A stretch of 64,000 nt of DNA, from the NCBI GenBank assembly GCA_963810905.1, contig CAWEPG010000002.1:558001-622000 (forward strand), written 5' to 3'. The DNA is from CAWBAT01 sp963810905. Its GTDB lineage: Bacteria; Acidobacteriota; Terriglobia; Versatilivoradales; Versatilivoraceae. A program made the translations under genes and the position numbers. Below are positions 18,154-27,376 of the stretch, in pieces. A model generated the notes under the pieces. It saw only the letters and a program-made list of their open reading frames with translations. It was not told where the DNA came from and did no database searches. Numbering within the stretch: position 1 is the first letter of the stretch; each line of letters opens with the position of its first letter.

Positions 18154-20189
18154 TTATTTTTTTTCGAGCTGGGCCAGTTTGATTTTCAGCTCTTCAACCT
18201 TCTTTTGGATTTTTCGGCTCTCCTCTTCATCCTGACCAAACGCCAAGGAAAGCTCCCATGCGACGCGGGCTTGTTCATACTGCCCTTTTCGATAGTACAA
18301 GTCCCCCAAATGATCATGAACCGTGGGATCTTTTCGAACGCGATCAGATGCTTTCTTGAGGTATGTCTCTGCTTCGTCGTTCCGATTCAACTTGTAATAG
18401 ACCCATCCCAAACTGTCAAGATAGGCGCCATTGCTAGGTTCCTGATCGACCGCCTTCTTGATCATTTGGAGTGCTTCTTCCAGCCGGATGCCTTGATCCG
18501 CAAGCATGTAGCCGAGATAGTTCAACGATGCGGCGTGCTCAGGATTGCTTTCCAGGATCTTCTTAAAGACCGTTTCCGCCTTTTCAAATTCCTTTTCCCG
18601 CTCGTAAATCGATCCCAGCATAAAATTAAAGGTTTCACTGTTCTTAAAATACTTCTCAGAGCTCAAAAGCACGCTCTCGGCATCCTTAAATTTCTTATCC
18701 CGTTGATAAATTTGTACCATCGCGGCATACACTTTCTGGTCATCTTCTTTGCCGGTCAACATGCCTTGTAGCATTTTGATGGACTCGGCAGACTTTCCGC
18801 TTTCTGCCAGCACATCGGCATAAAGCATTTTGAACTCCTGATCATTGGGGTATTCTTTCAGCCCTTTTTCGGCGAGGGCAAGAGCCTTGTCGAGCTGTTT
18901 GGCAGTCCGGTAAGTGTCAATTAAATAGCTGTCCGACTTTGAAGCATTTTCTGCAGACAAAGTTTTTATCTCTGCGAAATAAGTGATCGCCTGGGGATAC
19001 TTTTCTAACTGCTCACTGATGTACCCCGCATGTGTCAGGAAAATGGTTCGATTTTGGATTTCTCCCGGCGTATAAGTGCCAGCCGGCTTTTCAATGAGTT
19101 TGAGTAACTGCTGAAATCGTTCTTCCGCCTTTTCAAATTTCCCGAGTTCTTCATAAAGGGTGGCCAGGTAGAAAGAAACCTCCAGGTTCCCAACCAGAAT
19201 GGAACTGGCCTTAGTCAACTCGCTCAGGGCCTTGTCATAATCCTTCTTTTTCCGGTAGATCTGGCCCAGGCGAAAGTGAGAATTCCCGTCATCGGGATCG
19301 GCTTCCAAAATCTTAAGAAACTCCGTTTCAGCCTGTGCATCCTGATTGTCTTCAAGCAGGGTGTAGGCGAAACCCTTGCGCAAGTCCAGATTATCCTCAT
19401 CTGCAGCGATGGCCTTGCGATAGGTCTCAATGGAGTTCTTATAGTCCTTCAACTGCAAGTAGGCAAAGGCCATCTGTTCGAGGACACGAGGGGAATTCGG
19501 ATTGACTTCCAGGGCCTTCCTAAACACATTAATGGCCTCATTGGTATTTCCCTGGTCGGTATAAATCTGGGCCAACGTGGTCAAGCCGGATTCAGAGGAA
19601 GGGGCTATTTCCAGGAGCCTTTTGGCAGTTTCGATCGCTTTGTCAGAGGCGCCGTCATAACGGTAGAGCAGGCTCAAGATCAATAATGAACTCGTATCTG
19701 TGGGCTCCAATTGGCAAATCTTCTCATACTCCTGGATCGCCTTCTTGAGGTATTCACTTGAACCCGCCTGGCGGCCAGTCTCTTCATTCCGGATGATCTG
19801 GTAGTAGATACTTCCTAAAAGGCGGTGGGCTTCCAGGTTACTCTCATCAATTTTGATTGCGTTTTCTGCCTCCTGAATCGCATCTCTGACACGCCGATGG
19901 CGCAGGTAGGCGTTAGCCAACTCGATATACAGGTTGGAAGATTTCGGATCCTGTTGAACTGCCTTCTTATACTCTTCCAGAGCCTTTAGAAAGTCGCCGT
20001 TTTCGTCCAGCAGCCGGGCTTGGCTGAAATGATAATAAGCTGCCGCCCGTGAGCTGGATTGGGCTTTGTCCTCATTTGACTTTTTCTCCCCCCCAGTAAC
20101 GAAATGGTTGGGTAAATCATTAAATAACAGAGCATCAGCACACGTAGATGGCCGCTGGCTCTCCGGGCAATTCGGGGTTGTATTTTCAT
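18154..20189 (-). CDS. Exported TPR-repeat protein, N-terminus out of frame at a G7 tract
   Basis: The main frame is a long run of TPR units (34-residue repeats with alternating W-LG-Y-A-P patterns), for example NLYIELANAYLRHRR and YLDSLGWVYYKLNRNDEAE, ending in a Lys/Glu-rich helix. Read in-frame it has no good start before the TTG at 19920, although the coding pattern goes on upstream to about 20094. A proper start with signal peptide (MKIQPRIARRASGHLRVL at 20189, then a hydrophobic stretch) is in a neighbouring frame and would join exactly if the run of seven G (20088-20094) had one more G. So the gene is either misread in the assembly, broken or switchable. TPR proteins of this size are usually scaffolds in envelope assembly; the partner is not evident. 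A terminator follows. Confidence 0.75.
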
Positions 20190-20241
20190 TCGATAGGATC
20201 CTCAGTCCGCATAAGAATTATCCCATGCAGGTTTTGGCTAG

Positions 20242-21813
20242 TCAATGTCTGAAATGCCTCATTCCAGTCATAATCATAGCCATTTGATGTTCATCGGCAG
20301 CAGCAGTGACTTCTCCATCTTTAAGCGATCCCCCGGGTTGGATGATGGCTCGAATTCCAGCTAAAGCGGCTATGTCCACCCCATCGCGAAACGGGAAGAA
20401 GGCATCGGAGGCCATGACACACCCTTTGATGGGCAGCCGCGACTTGCTTATGCCGAGCTGGGCGGAATCTACCCGGCTCATCTGTCCGGCGCCGATTCCT
20501 ACAGTTTGCATTTCATTCGCATAAACAATAGCATTCGATTTCACATGTTTGACGATTCTCCATGCAAATGAGAGGGCTTGAAACTCTTCTAGACTTGGCT
20601 CACGACGTGTAACCACCTTCCATTCTCCCTCCCCGGTATCAGTCCGATCTGCCTCCTGAACGAGCAAGCCTCCTTCTACTCTCTTGTAGTCAAAAGGATG
20701 AAGCTTTACGTGATCTTTTTGATACTGGATCAAGCGTAGATTTTTCTTGGTTGCTAACAACTCCAGGGCCTCGTCAGTATATCCCGGCGCGATGATCGCT
20801 TCGACAAAGGTAAGAACCACCTCCTTGGCAGTATCTTTGGCAACTACCTGATTGAAGCCAAGTACCGAACCAAACGCAGACAACGGATCGCATTCCCTGG
20901 CACGAATATAGGCTTCTGACTGCGAGTTTACGGAAATGCCCACGCCACAAGGATTGGTGTGCTTGATGATGGAGGCACATGGAATCGAAAATTCTCTAGA
21001 AATCTGAAAAGCGGCATTGAGGTCCAGGATGTTGTTAAATGAGAGTTCTTTGCCTTGAAGTTGCTTGGCATCTGGCAGTATCGAATCAAAAGACGTCAAC
21101 TCGCGGTAAAAAGCGGCCTTCTGATGAGGATTTTCTCCGTACCGGAGATCGCTCACTTTCTCCAAAGAAACGTACATCTTCTCCGGAAATCCCTGCGTGA
21201 GCTTGAACTCGCCATCCTTATACCCGAGCCGGGATAAATAAGAGGAAATCGCCGAATCATAGCGGGCCGTCAGGGCAATCGCTTTCTGAGCCAGACGAAA
21301 CTTCGACTCCATTGGGAGCGACAATTGGTTTTCTTTGAGTGCTTCCAGAACCCAATCATAGTCTTCCGGCTGGACCACCACCAGGACATCGTGAAAATTC
21401 TTAGCCGCGGAGCGAATCATTGCCGGACCCCCGATATCGATATTCTCAATGATCTCGTCAAATGCGGCTCCGGGTTTGGCTGTCGTTTCCTCAAACGGAT
21501 AGAGATTCACCACCACCATATCAATCGGAGCAATGTCGTTGCTCGCCATTTGCTGTTGGTGAACCGGATTCTCCCGGATTCCCAGAATTCCCCCATGCAC
21601 TTTGGGGTGAAGGGTTTTGACGCGCCCATCCAAGATCTCCGGGAAGCCCGTGAGCTCAGAAATCTCTCTGACAGGGACATTGACCTCCTTAAGGGCTTTG
21701 GCCGTCCCACCAGTTGAAACAATCTCAATGTTCAGGGCTGCAAGTCCCTTGGCAAATTCCAATATCCCTTTTTTATTGGAAACACTGATTAGGGCCCTAC
21801 GGACTGTATTCAT
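20242..21813 (-). CDS. purH: Bifunctional AICAR formyltransferase/IMP cyclohydrolase
   Basis: 523 residues. The N-terminal MGS-like domain (ALISVSNKKGILEFAKGL, STGGTAKAL, GFPEILDGRVKTLHPKVHGGIL) closes IMP; the C-terminal transformylase has SIIKHTNPCGVG with the active-site Lys-His and ends in DEHQMAMIMTGMRHFRH. Last two steps of purine synthesis. AGGAG lies seven bases before the ATG. It precedes the TPR gene on the same strand with a 52-base gap. Confidence 0.97.
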   Translation of the reverse strand: MNTVRRALISVSNKKGILEFAKGLAALNIEIVSTGGTAKALKEVNVPVREISELTGFPEILDGRVKTLHPKVHGGILGIRENPVHQQQMASNDIAPIDMVVVNLYPFEETTAKPGAAFDEIIENIDIGGPAMIRSAAKNFHDVLVVVQPEDYDWVLEALKENQLSLPMESKFRLAQKAIALTARYDSAISSYLSRLGYKDGEFKLTQGFPEKMYVSLEKVSDLRYGENPHQKAAFYRELTSFDSILPDAKQLQGKELSFNNILDLNAAFQISREFSIPCASIIKHTNPCGVGISVNSQSEAYIRARECDPLSAFGSVLGFNQVVAKDTAKEVVLTFVEAIIAPGYTDEALELLATKKNLRLIQYQKDHVKLHPFDYKRVEGGLLVQEADRTDTGEGEWKVVTRREPSLEEFQALSFAWRIVKHVKSNAIVYANEMQTVGIGAGQMSRVDSAQLGISKSRLPIKGCVMASDAFFPFRDGVDIAALAGIRAIIQPGGSLKDGEVTAAADEHQMAMIMTGMRHFRH

Positions 21814-22002
21814 GGGACGACTCCTTTAGTAAAGACCACGCTGCACTTAAGCAAAACTGAGGAAATAGATGCGAACCGATCAGAACCGTTATGAGCCAGG
21901 ACGATTTCGAGATTCGCGCCGCTGTGCAGAATTTCGGCCAAAGCTGCTTTGACTCTGAACAGAACTCTTTCGGTGCTGGGTCAGCGCTCTTTTAGAAATG
22001 CC

Positions 22003-22770
22003 CTAATTCTGGCTTGAACCGGTTAGCAGTGGGCTCCCTGCCATGTCGCCGTTCGCCTCTCGCCAGATCCAGAGCCACAATCTGGCCAGATCATTAACCG
22101 TGTGCGAATAGACCAGCGACAGAACCCCGAAAGGTGGAGATTTTGGATCTAGGGGAATTGTCAGGTCAAGCGGTGATTTATTGAAAAAGAATTCTTTGTA
22201 CCAACGCGTAACGAGAACCCTGCGACTGCGAATTGCCTGCAAGAGTTCCTTTACCGAACCCGAACCGCGACCCAACTCGGTAGAATCATATACTACCCGT
22301 CGAAAAGAAGGAGTGTTGTTTTCAAGTCCGGACTTTAGCGAAAGAAAGTTTTCCTGAGCGGGTTCTTCCAGGTCAGGAAGATTTAATAGGAGTGTCATTT
22401 CAGCGAGCAAACCAAGCTCCTCCATCACCAAAGAAAAATTGGGTCTCGCACCACGAAGAACTTTTACGATCCCTTCGAGATTGGCCAATATTGTTTGCTC
22501 AAGCAACTCACGCCCCTGACTATCCAAGAAAGGTTGGGGAGAAAACCGATTTGTCCCAATGACAAGATTCGAAGAGTATTTTGGAAGGAAGCCACGGAAA
22601 GAGTGAGGCATGAGCTGAGCTGCATCCTGTGCAATCTGAGGAGCCGGATTCGGCCGTCCCGATGCTTCCGATGAGACCGATCCATTGCCAATGAGCACGA
22701 GAAGAAACCAATATAAAAAAAACCTTCGAATGGTTGTAGTGGGGGTCTGTGACCGCCGTTTTCTTTTCAT
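22003..22770 (-). CDS. Hypothetical exported protein
   Basis: About 255 residues, not recognised. It starts with a basic region (MKRKRRSQTPTTTIRR) and a hydrophobic segment (FFLYWFLLVLIGNG), giving a signal peptide or anchor, then a mainly helical, charged body with no Cys and with YSHTVNDLARLWLWIWREANGD near the end. That last part looks like a helix packing against a membrane or partner. An in-frame ATG eight codons upstream is also possible. It sits between purH and a MXAN_5187-like gene; no ribosome-binding site is obvious. Confidence 0.6.
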   Translation of the reverse strand: MKRKRRSQTPTTTIRRFFLYWFLLVLIGNGSVSSEASGRPNPAPQIAQDAAQLMPHSFRGFLPKYSSNLVIGTNRFSPQPFLDSQGRELLEQTILANLEGIVKVLRGARPNFSLVMEELGLLAEMTLLLNLPDLEEPAQENFLSLKSGLENNTPSFRRVVYDSTELGRGSGSVKELLQAIRSRRVLVTRWYKEFFFNKSPLDLTIPLDPKSPPFGVLSLVYSHTVNDLARLWLWIWREANGDMAGSPLLTGSSQN

Positions 22771-22916
22771 TTCAATGGCTTGGCCTGCGCTCATAGAGCG
22801 CGGCTAAATCTTCTCACAAGTTCAAGGATAAAGGGGTTATGCCCTCTGGGGGCGGGTAGGATTCCTCAGCGAAGCCCAGCCTTCGTGCGCGCCTTTGATT
22901 GCCACGGAAAGAATCG

Positions 22917-23516
22917 TCAATTCTTCCCTTTGGCTACTAGCCTAACTTTGCCGGATTCTACTGAAATAACGTAACAGACCGAATCGCATTTGAACTGGCT
23001 TTTAAGCTTGGCTGTCTTTTCCAAGAGGAATCTCTTAAAAGAGTCAAATTGCAAGGTTTCAGGATTTTCTCCGCACTCACGTTTAGCCTCAACCAGGCTT
23101 TTGAACAGGTTTTGAACCTTTTCGTCCTCGGATTCGGGATCCTTACAAATGAGCTGACAGATCAAGCGGTCGCCATTGGTTTTTCCATCTCCCAGAGTTT
23201 CAGGATCCGGGAACACTGACGCGCCATAGCTCAGTTTCCCTTCTTCCTTATTTTTTAAATTGCGGCGCCACAATTCGCTGTAAGAGTGAAATCTGGCGAC
23301 CAAGCTGTTGTAGCGGAAGCGCTGGGCGAAACTCGTCTTGCCGAATTCGCCATACCGCTTGATCATGGTTTCGATGCGCCAGCGAAGCTCAAAGGGCGCC
23401 TTTTTCGAGCCCCCGCTGAAGAAGATCTCGTATTCAATCTTCAACCTTCGAATCCCGTCTTCGATTTCGTTGAGTCCCTGATCAAAATCTGCGTTAAATG
23501 GTGCTGATGATGGCAT
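22917..23516 (-). CDS. Conserved hypothetical, MXAN_5187 C-terminal-like
   Basis: 199 residues. The first 110 residues (GIRRLKIEYEIFFSGGSKKAPFELRWRIETMIKRYGEF and FAQRFRYNSLVARFHSYSELWRRNLKNKEEG) resemble the domain found at the C-terminus of the myxobacterial protein MXAN_5187; this is recalled by pattern, not searched. The rest is charged and helical with a short terminal strand pair (VCYVISVESGKVRLVAKG). In other bacteria this domain follows PilZ or similar signalling domains, none of which is present here. Function unknown. Confidence 0.6.
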   Translation of the reverse strand: MPSSAPFNADFDQGLNEIEDGIRRLKIEYEIFFSGGSKKAPFELRWRIETMIKRYGEFGKTSFAQRFRYNSLVARFHSYSELWRRNLKNKEEGKLSYGASVFPDPETLGDGKTNGDRLICQLICKDPESEDEKVQNLFKSLVEAKRECGENPETLQFDSFKRFLLEKTAKLKSQFKCDSVCYVISVESGKVRLVAKGKN

Positions 23517-23716
23517 TGTAGCGGTTAATCTTTCCTTCGCTCAATGTCCCTCTGCTCCCCTTGCAGCGGGGATTCTTAAGGGATCAAGATCTGTTTGAGT
23601 ATGGTCATAAGCTGCTTGGATTCGAGTGACGACTCATTTTTCATCTTATCTTCGCCTGATCGAACGGGTCAACGTGAAAGTTGACGACTCACGGGCTCTG
23701 TGATGAAATTCGGACT

Positions 23717-25153
23717 ATGAAAGAGCCCTTTACGAACCCTTTGCGTGCAATCCCTTCGGTTGAGAGCCTTCTCGAACACCCGGAAATCTCTCAGCTGATC
23801 GAGCAAACGAGCCGTACCTTTATCGTCAATCAACTCCGGCATATTCTCCATAGGTTTCGGCAAAAACCTACTGAGAGAATAGAGCAAGTTTGGACTCAAG
23901 CTGAGATTCTAAATTCTATCTTGCTGATTCTAAAAGGATCTGTCTCGAGCTCAACGACTCCCCGATTGAGGCGGGTGATCAACGCGACAGGAGTGATTCT
24001 CCATACCAACTTGGGTCGGGCCCCCTTGAGTCCGAAAGGGATCAAGCAGTTGCTGGAGACAGGAGCGCATTATTCAAATCTTGAATACAACCTCGAAAAC
24101 GGAGAACGAGGCAAGCGGGACGTTTTTGCAGATCAACTGCTCCGGGACATCCTTGGATGTGAGCAAGCCATTGTCGTCAACAACTGTGCTTCAGCCGTTT
24201 TCCTTGCTCTAAATACCTTGGCGGAAGGTGGAGAAGTGCTGATCTCACGCGGAGAATTAGTCGAAATTGGAGATGGCTTCCGGATTCCGGATATTTTGAG
24301 AAAGAGTGGAGCTATTCTCAAAGAAATAGGAACAACGAACAGGACTGGAATTTCCGATTACGTAAACGCGTTGACAGATCGAACCCGACTCATTCTGAGA
24401 GTCCATCAGAGTAATTTCAAGATGATTGGGTTCACGGCAAAACCGTCTCTAGAGGAACTTTTGAATCTCTCCACCGAGAAAGCGATTCCGCTGTTGGAAG
24501 ATCAGGGGAGCGGCTGCCTAATCGACATGAAATCAGTTGGGCTGGGAAACGAACCGACTCCAAGAGCAAGCCTTAACCTTGGGGTTCCTTTGGTCTGCTT
24601 CAGTGGCGATAAGCTGCTAGGAGGCCCCCAAGCGGGCATCATTGCCGGGAAGACATCCTGGGTGTCGCAACTTCGGCGTAATCCTCTTTTTCGTGCCCTT
24701 AGGGTCGATAAACTCACCTTGACGATTCTTGAATCCAACTTGATTTCTTACTTGAAGGGCAGTGAGCGCGAAGAGGTTCCGGTATGGCGGATGATGGGAA
24801 TGAGTCTCGAGGAACTCGAAAATCGTGCGGGGGCCATTCTGAAGCGGCTCGTCTCAATAAGTTCGGATTGGGATATCCGAATCATCGACGGAGTCTCGGT
24901 AATCGGAGGTGGCTCGGCCCCTGAAGCGGGACTCCCTACGAGATTGATCGCAATCCGCAGTTCCAGTCATTCGACGAATCAACTGGAATCAGAACTTCGG
25001 CAGACAGAGCCTCCGGTGATTGCTCGCGTCGAAGACGACCAACTCCTGCTCGATTTGCGCACGGTTTTCCAGGATGAGGAGGATGAACTCGTCCGGGCGC
25101 TCAATAAACTGATGAAATTTTCGGAATCCGCCGTGGGGGAGCACCAAAGTTAA
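23717..25153 (+). CDS. selA: L-seryl-tRNA(Sec) selenium transferase
   Basis: 478 residues. N-terminal tRNA-binding region (IPSVESLLEHPEISQLI), then the fold-type I PLP domain with VINATGVILHTNLGRAPLS, NNCASAVFLALNTLAEG and the PLP lysine in CFSGDKLLGGPQAGII. It makes Sec-tRNA(Sec) from Ser-tRNA(Sec) and selenophosphate, so the organism should also carry selB, selC and selD; none is in this window. Start at 23717 is the first Met near the conserved domain, but no ribosome-binding site is visible and a TTG at 23681 is possible. It converges with efp. Confidence 0.94.
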   Translation: MKEPFTNPLRAIPSVESLLEHPEISQLIEQTSRTFIVNQLRHILHRFRQKPTERIEQVWTQAEILNSILLILKGSVSSSTTPRLRRVINATGVILHTNLGRAPLSPKGIKQLLETGAHYSNLEYNLENGERGKRDVFADQLLRDILGCEQAIVVNNCASAVFLALNTLAEGGEVLISRGELVEIGDGFRIPDILRKSGAILKEIGTTNRTGISDYVNALTDRTRLILRVHQSNFKMIGFTAKPSLEELLNLSTEKAIPLLEDQGSGCLIDMKSVGLGNEPTPRASLNLGVPLVCFSGDKLLGGPQAGIIAGKTSWVSQLRRNPLFRALRVDKLTLTILESNLISYLKGSEREEVPVWRMMGMSLEELENRAGAILKRLVSISSDWDIRIIDGVSVIGGGSAPEAGLPTRLIAIRSSSHSTNQLESELRQTEPPVIARVEDDQLLLDLRTVFQDEEDELVRALNKLMKFSESAVGEHQS

Positions 25154-25182
25154 CTCCCCCGCCAAAACGAACCCGCGCAGCC

Positions 25183-25743
25183 CTATCGTACCCGCTCGAG
25201 ATACTTTCCCTCATTGGTGTCAACCCGAATTTTCTCACCTGTGTCAATAAAAGGTGGCACTTGCACGATCAGGCCGGTCTCCATCTTGGCAGGCTTGTTG
25301 ACGTTGGAGGCCGTAGCACTCTTCAACCCGGGTTCAGTTTCGACAACAACCATTTCCACGGACGCAGGCAAATCAATCCCGATTGGATTCCCTTCATAGA
25401 ACTCAACCTTGATCTTTATATTGGGAATCAAATACAACACGCTGTCTCCCAGCACTTCTTCATTTAAATGAGTCTGCTCATAAGTCTCGGTATTCATGAA
25501 ATAGTAATCGTTCCCATCCTTGTACAAGTACTCCATCTCATGCTCATCCAGAGAGACCTTTTCCACCATGTCGACAGACCTGAACCGGAATTCGCCCATG
25601 GCGCCATTGCGTAGGTTGCGAAGTCTGGCCTGAACGAATCCGCGCAGGTTTCCGGGTGTTTTATGAATCGCGGAAAAAACGGAAAAGAGTTCACCATCCT
25701 TCTTGATAAGCATTCCCCTTCTCAGGGCAGTTGCCTGAATCAT
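25183..25743 (-). CDS. efp: Elongation factor P, Asn-tip variant
   Basis: 186 residues with the three-barrel EF-P layout, including LYKDGNDYYFMNTETYEQ, the middle domain YEGNPIGIDLPASVEM, and PGLKSATASNVNKPAKMETG. The loop that reaches the peptidyl-transferase centre reads HKTPGNLRGF, so the tip residue equivalent to Lys34 of E. coli is Asn32; it would not be a substrate for EpmA lysylation or for arginine rhamnosylation. AGGAGG lies eight bases before the ATG. It relieves ribosome stalling at polyproline. Confidence 0.94.
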   Translation of the reverse strand: MIQATALRRGMLIKKDGELFSVFSAIHKTPGNLRGFVQARLRNLRNGAMGEFRFRSVDMVEKVSLDEHEMEYLYKDGNDYYFMNTETYEQTHLNEEVLGDSVLYLIPNIKIKVEFYEGNPIGIDLPASVEMVVVETEPGLKSATASNVNKPAKMETGLIVQVPPFIDTGEKIRVDTNEGKYLERVR

Positions 25744-25928
25744 GCCGTGTTCCTCCTGAAACTTGTCATTTAGATTTTATTGTCAATTCCTTTAGCGTTG
25801 CAATCTCCCTTGCAGGCCATGCTACCGTTCGCAGCATTCTCTCAAAGCGCTAGGGGACGTCGGCTGCAGCGATTCCGGGTCAATCAACAAGGAAAGGCAC
25901 GGAACTCGTTCTCTACAAAAGCCCGCTA

Positions 25929-27291
25929 TCATTTCACAGGCTCGGGAGCTTGCTTCCGAGTCTCCACCGCGGAGGATGGCCGTTCTTTCATCTCGCGCAT
26001 GAGCGCCTCTATATCCCCTGCTTTTCGAGGCAAATTCTTGGAGAGCAATTCATAACCGGTCTCCGTGACCAGAACATCGTCTTCTATGCGGACTCCCAGG
26101 TTCTCTTCGGGAATATAGATGCCGGGTTCCACCGTAATCACCATTCCTGGTTCGAGCGCCCTATTCAGATCTCCAACAACATCATGAACGTCAAGTCCCA
26201 AGTGATGACTCACCCCGTGGATAAAATAGCGTCCGAGGGAATTACCCTGGCGATCTTGTCCATGAGTATTGATGTATTCATAGGCAGTCTTATAGATGGG
26301 ACTGTCCCTCCCAATCTGAACGCCCGGCTTTACTTGCTTCAAGGCTGCCTCTTGAGCTCCCAGGACAATGTCATAAATCTCTCGTTGCCGTGGACTAAAC
26401 TTTCCCCCGACGGGGTAAGTCCGAGTGATATCGGCAGTGTACTCTTCGAATTCAGCTCCAACATCGACGACTACCAGCTCCCCGGTTTTCATCATCCTGT
26501 TGTTTTTGTCATAGTGTAAAATGCAAGAATTCGGCCCAGAGCCTACGATTGACGGGTACCCCGGCCTGCGCTGCTCCGAGGTGGTGAAATTCGTATTCCA
26601 GTGCTGCTTCAACTTCATATTCGTAGCGGTTGTCAGCAATCGCCAAAGCTGCCGCCCTCTGACCGGCCAAGGTAATTTCAATCGCCTTTCTTAACAAATT
26701 GATCTCTGCGTGGGATTTCCTTATCCGAAGTGAAGCGATTTGCGACGCTGCATTTCTGATCTGCGAAAACGGAAATAGCTTCTTCAATCGTTCCACCTGC
26801 ATATCCTCGAAAGTCGGATTGTCTCCATGAGAATGCGCAGGGAAAACAGTATAGATCACTTTTTCCGACGCACACAATCGGCCTAATTCAAATTGAAAAT
26901 GATTATTTGTCAGAATTCGTTCGATTCCCAACATCTCCTCTGCCTCGCGTCCCGCTTCCAATCTGGGCCCCGTCCAGCGCTCCTTGTCCGGATTTTTTTC
27001 CGGGACGAACAATGTCTCCTTCTGCTCTTTTGAATTCGGAGAAAGAACAAGGATGGCGCCCGGCTCGGAAAACCCGGTCAGATAGTAAAAATCCTTCCTC
27101 ACGACGAATTCGTCTTCTGTTTCCGGAGCGTTGAAGACCACGGTAACCCCGTCATGGACTCGATCCAAATAAAGTTGCCTTCGGGCCTTATATTCTTCCT
27201 TAGTGGCCGAGATTGGCACGGGAAGCGCCAGACTAGACCAAAGCCACAGCAGCCCACCGAAACAAACCATCATCAGATACTTTTTGGACAT
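25929..27291 (-). pseudogene. pepP: Xaa-Pro aminopeptidase with an internal frameshift
   Basis: Two overlapping frames together make one M24B aminopeptidase. The 5-prime part (27291 to about 26570) has a signal peptide (MSKKYLMMVCFGGLLWLWS) and the creatinase-like N-terminal domain with the DFYYLTGF motif; the 3-prime part (about 26567 to 25929) carries the metal ligands in VVVDVGAEFEEYTADITRTYP, HHLGLDVHD, ITVEPGIYIPEE and GVRIEDD. Removing one base near 26566-26572 joins HHLGAA to RPGYPSIVGSG in one frame. All catalytic residues survive, which suggests a recent or artefactual indel. It would be a periplasmic or exported dipeptide-trimming enzyme. The start at 27291 is the ATG beginning the signal peptide. 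Confidence 0.8.
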
Positions 27292-27376
27292 GAGCAAAAA
27301 GGTCCCGCAAGTTAAAACTCAACTGGGCGCCGGCTTTCCTCCTCCGGAGCCAATTGCAGATTGTCAAATGGAGCTG

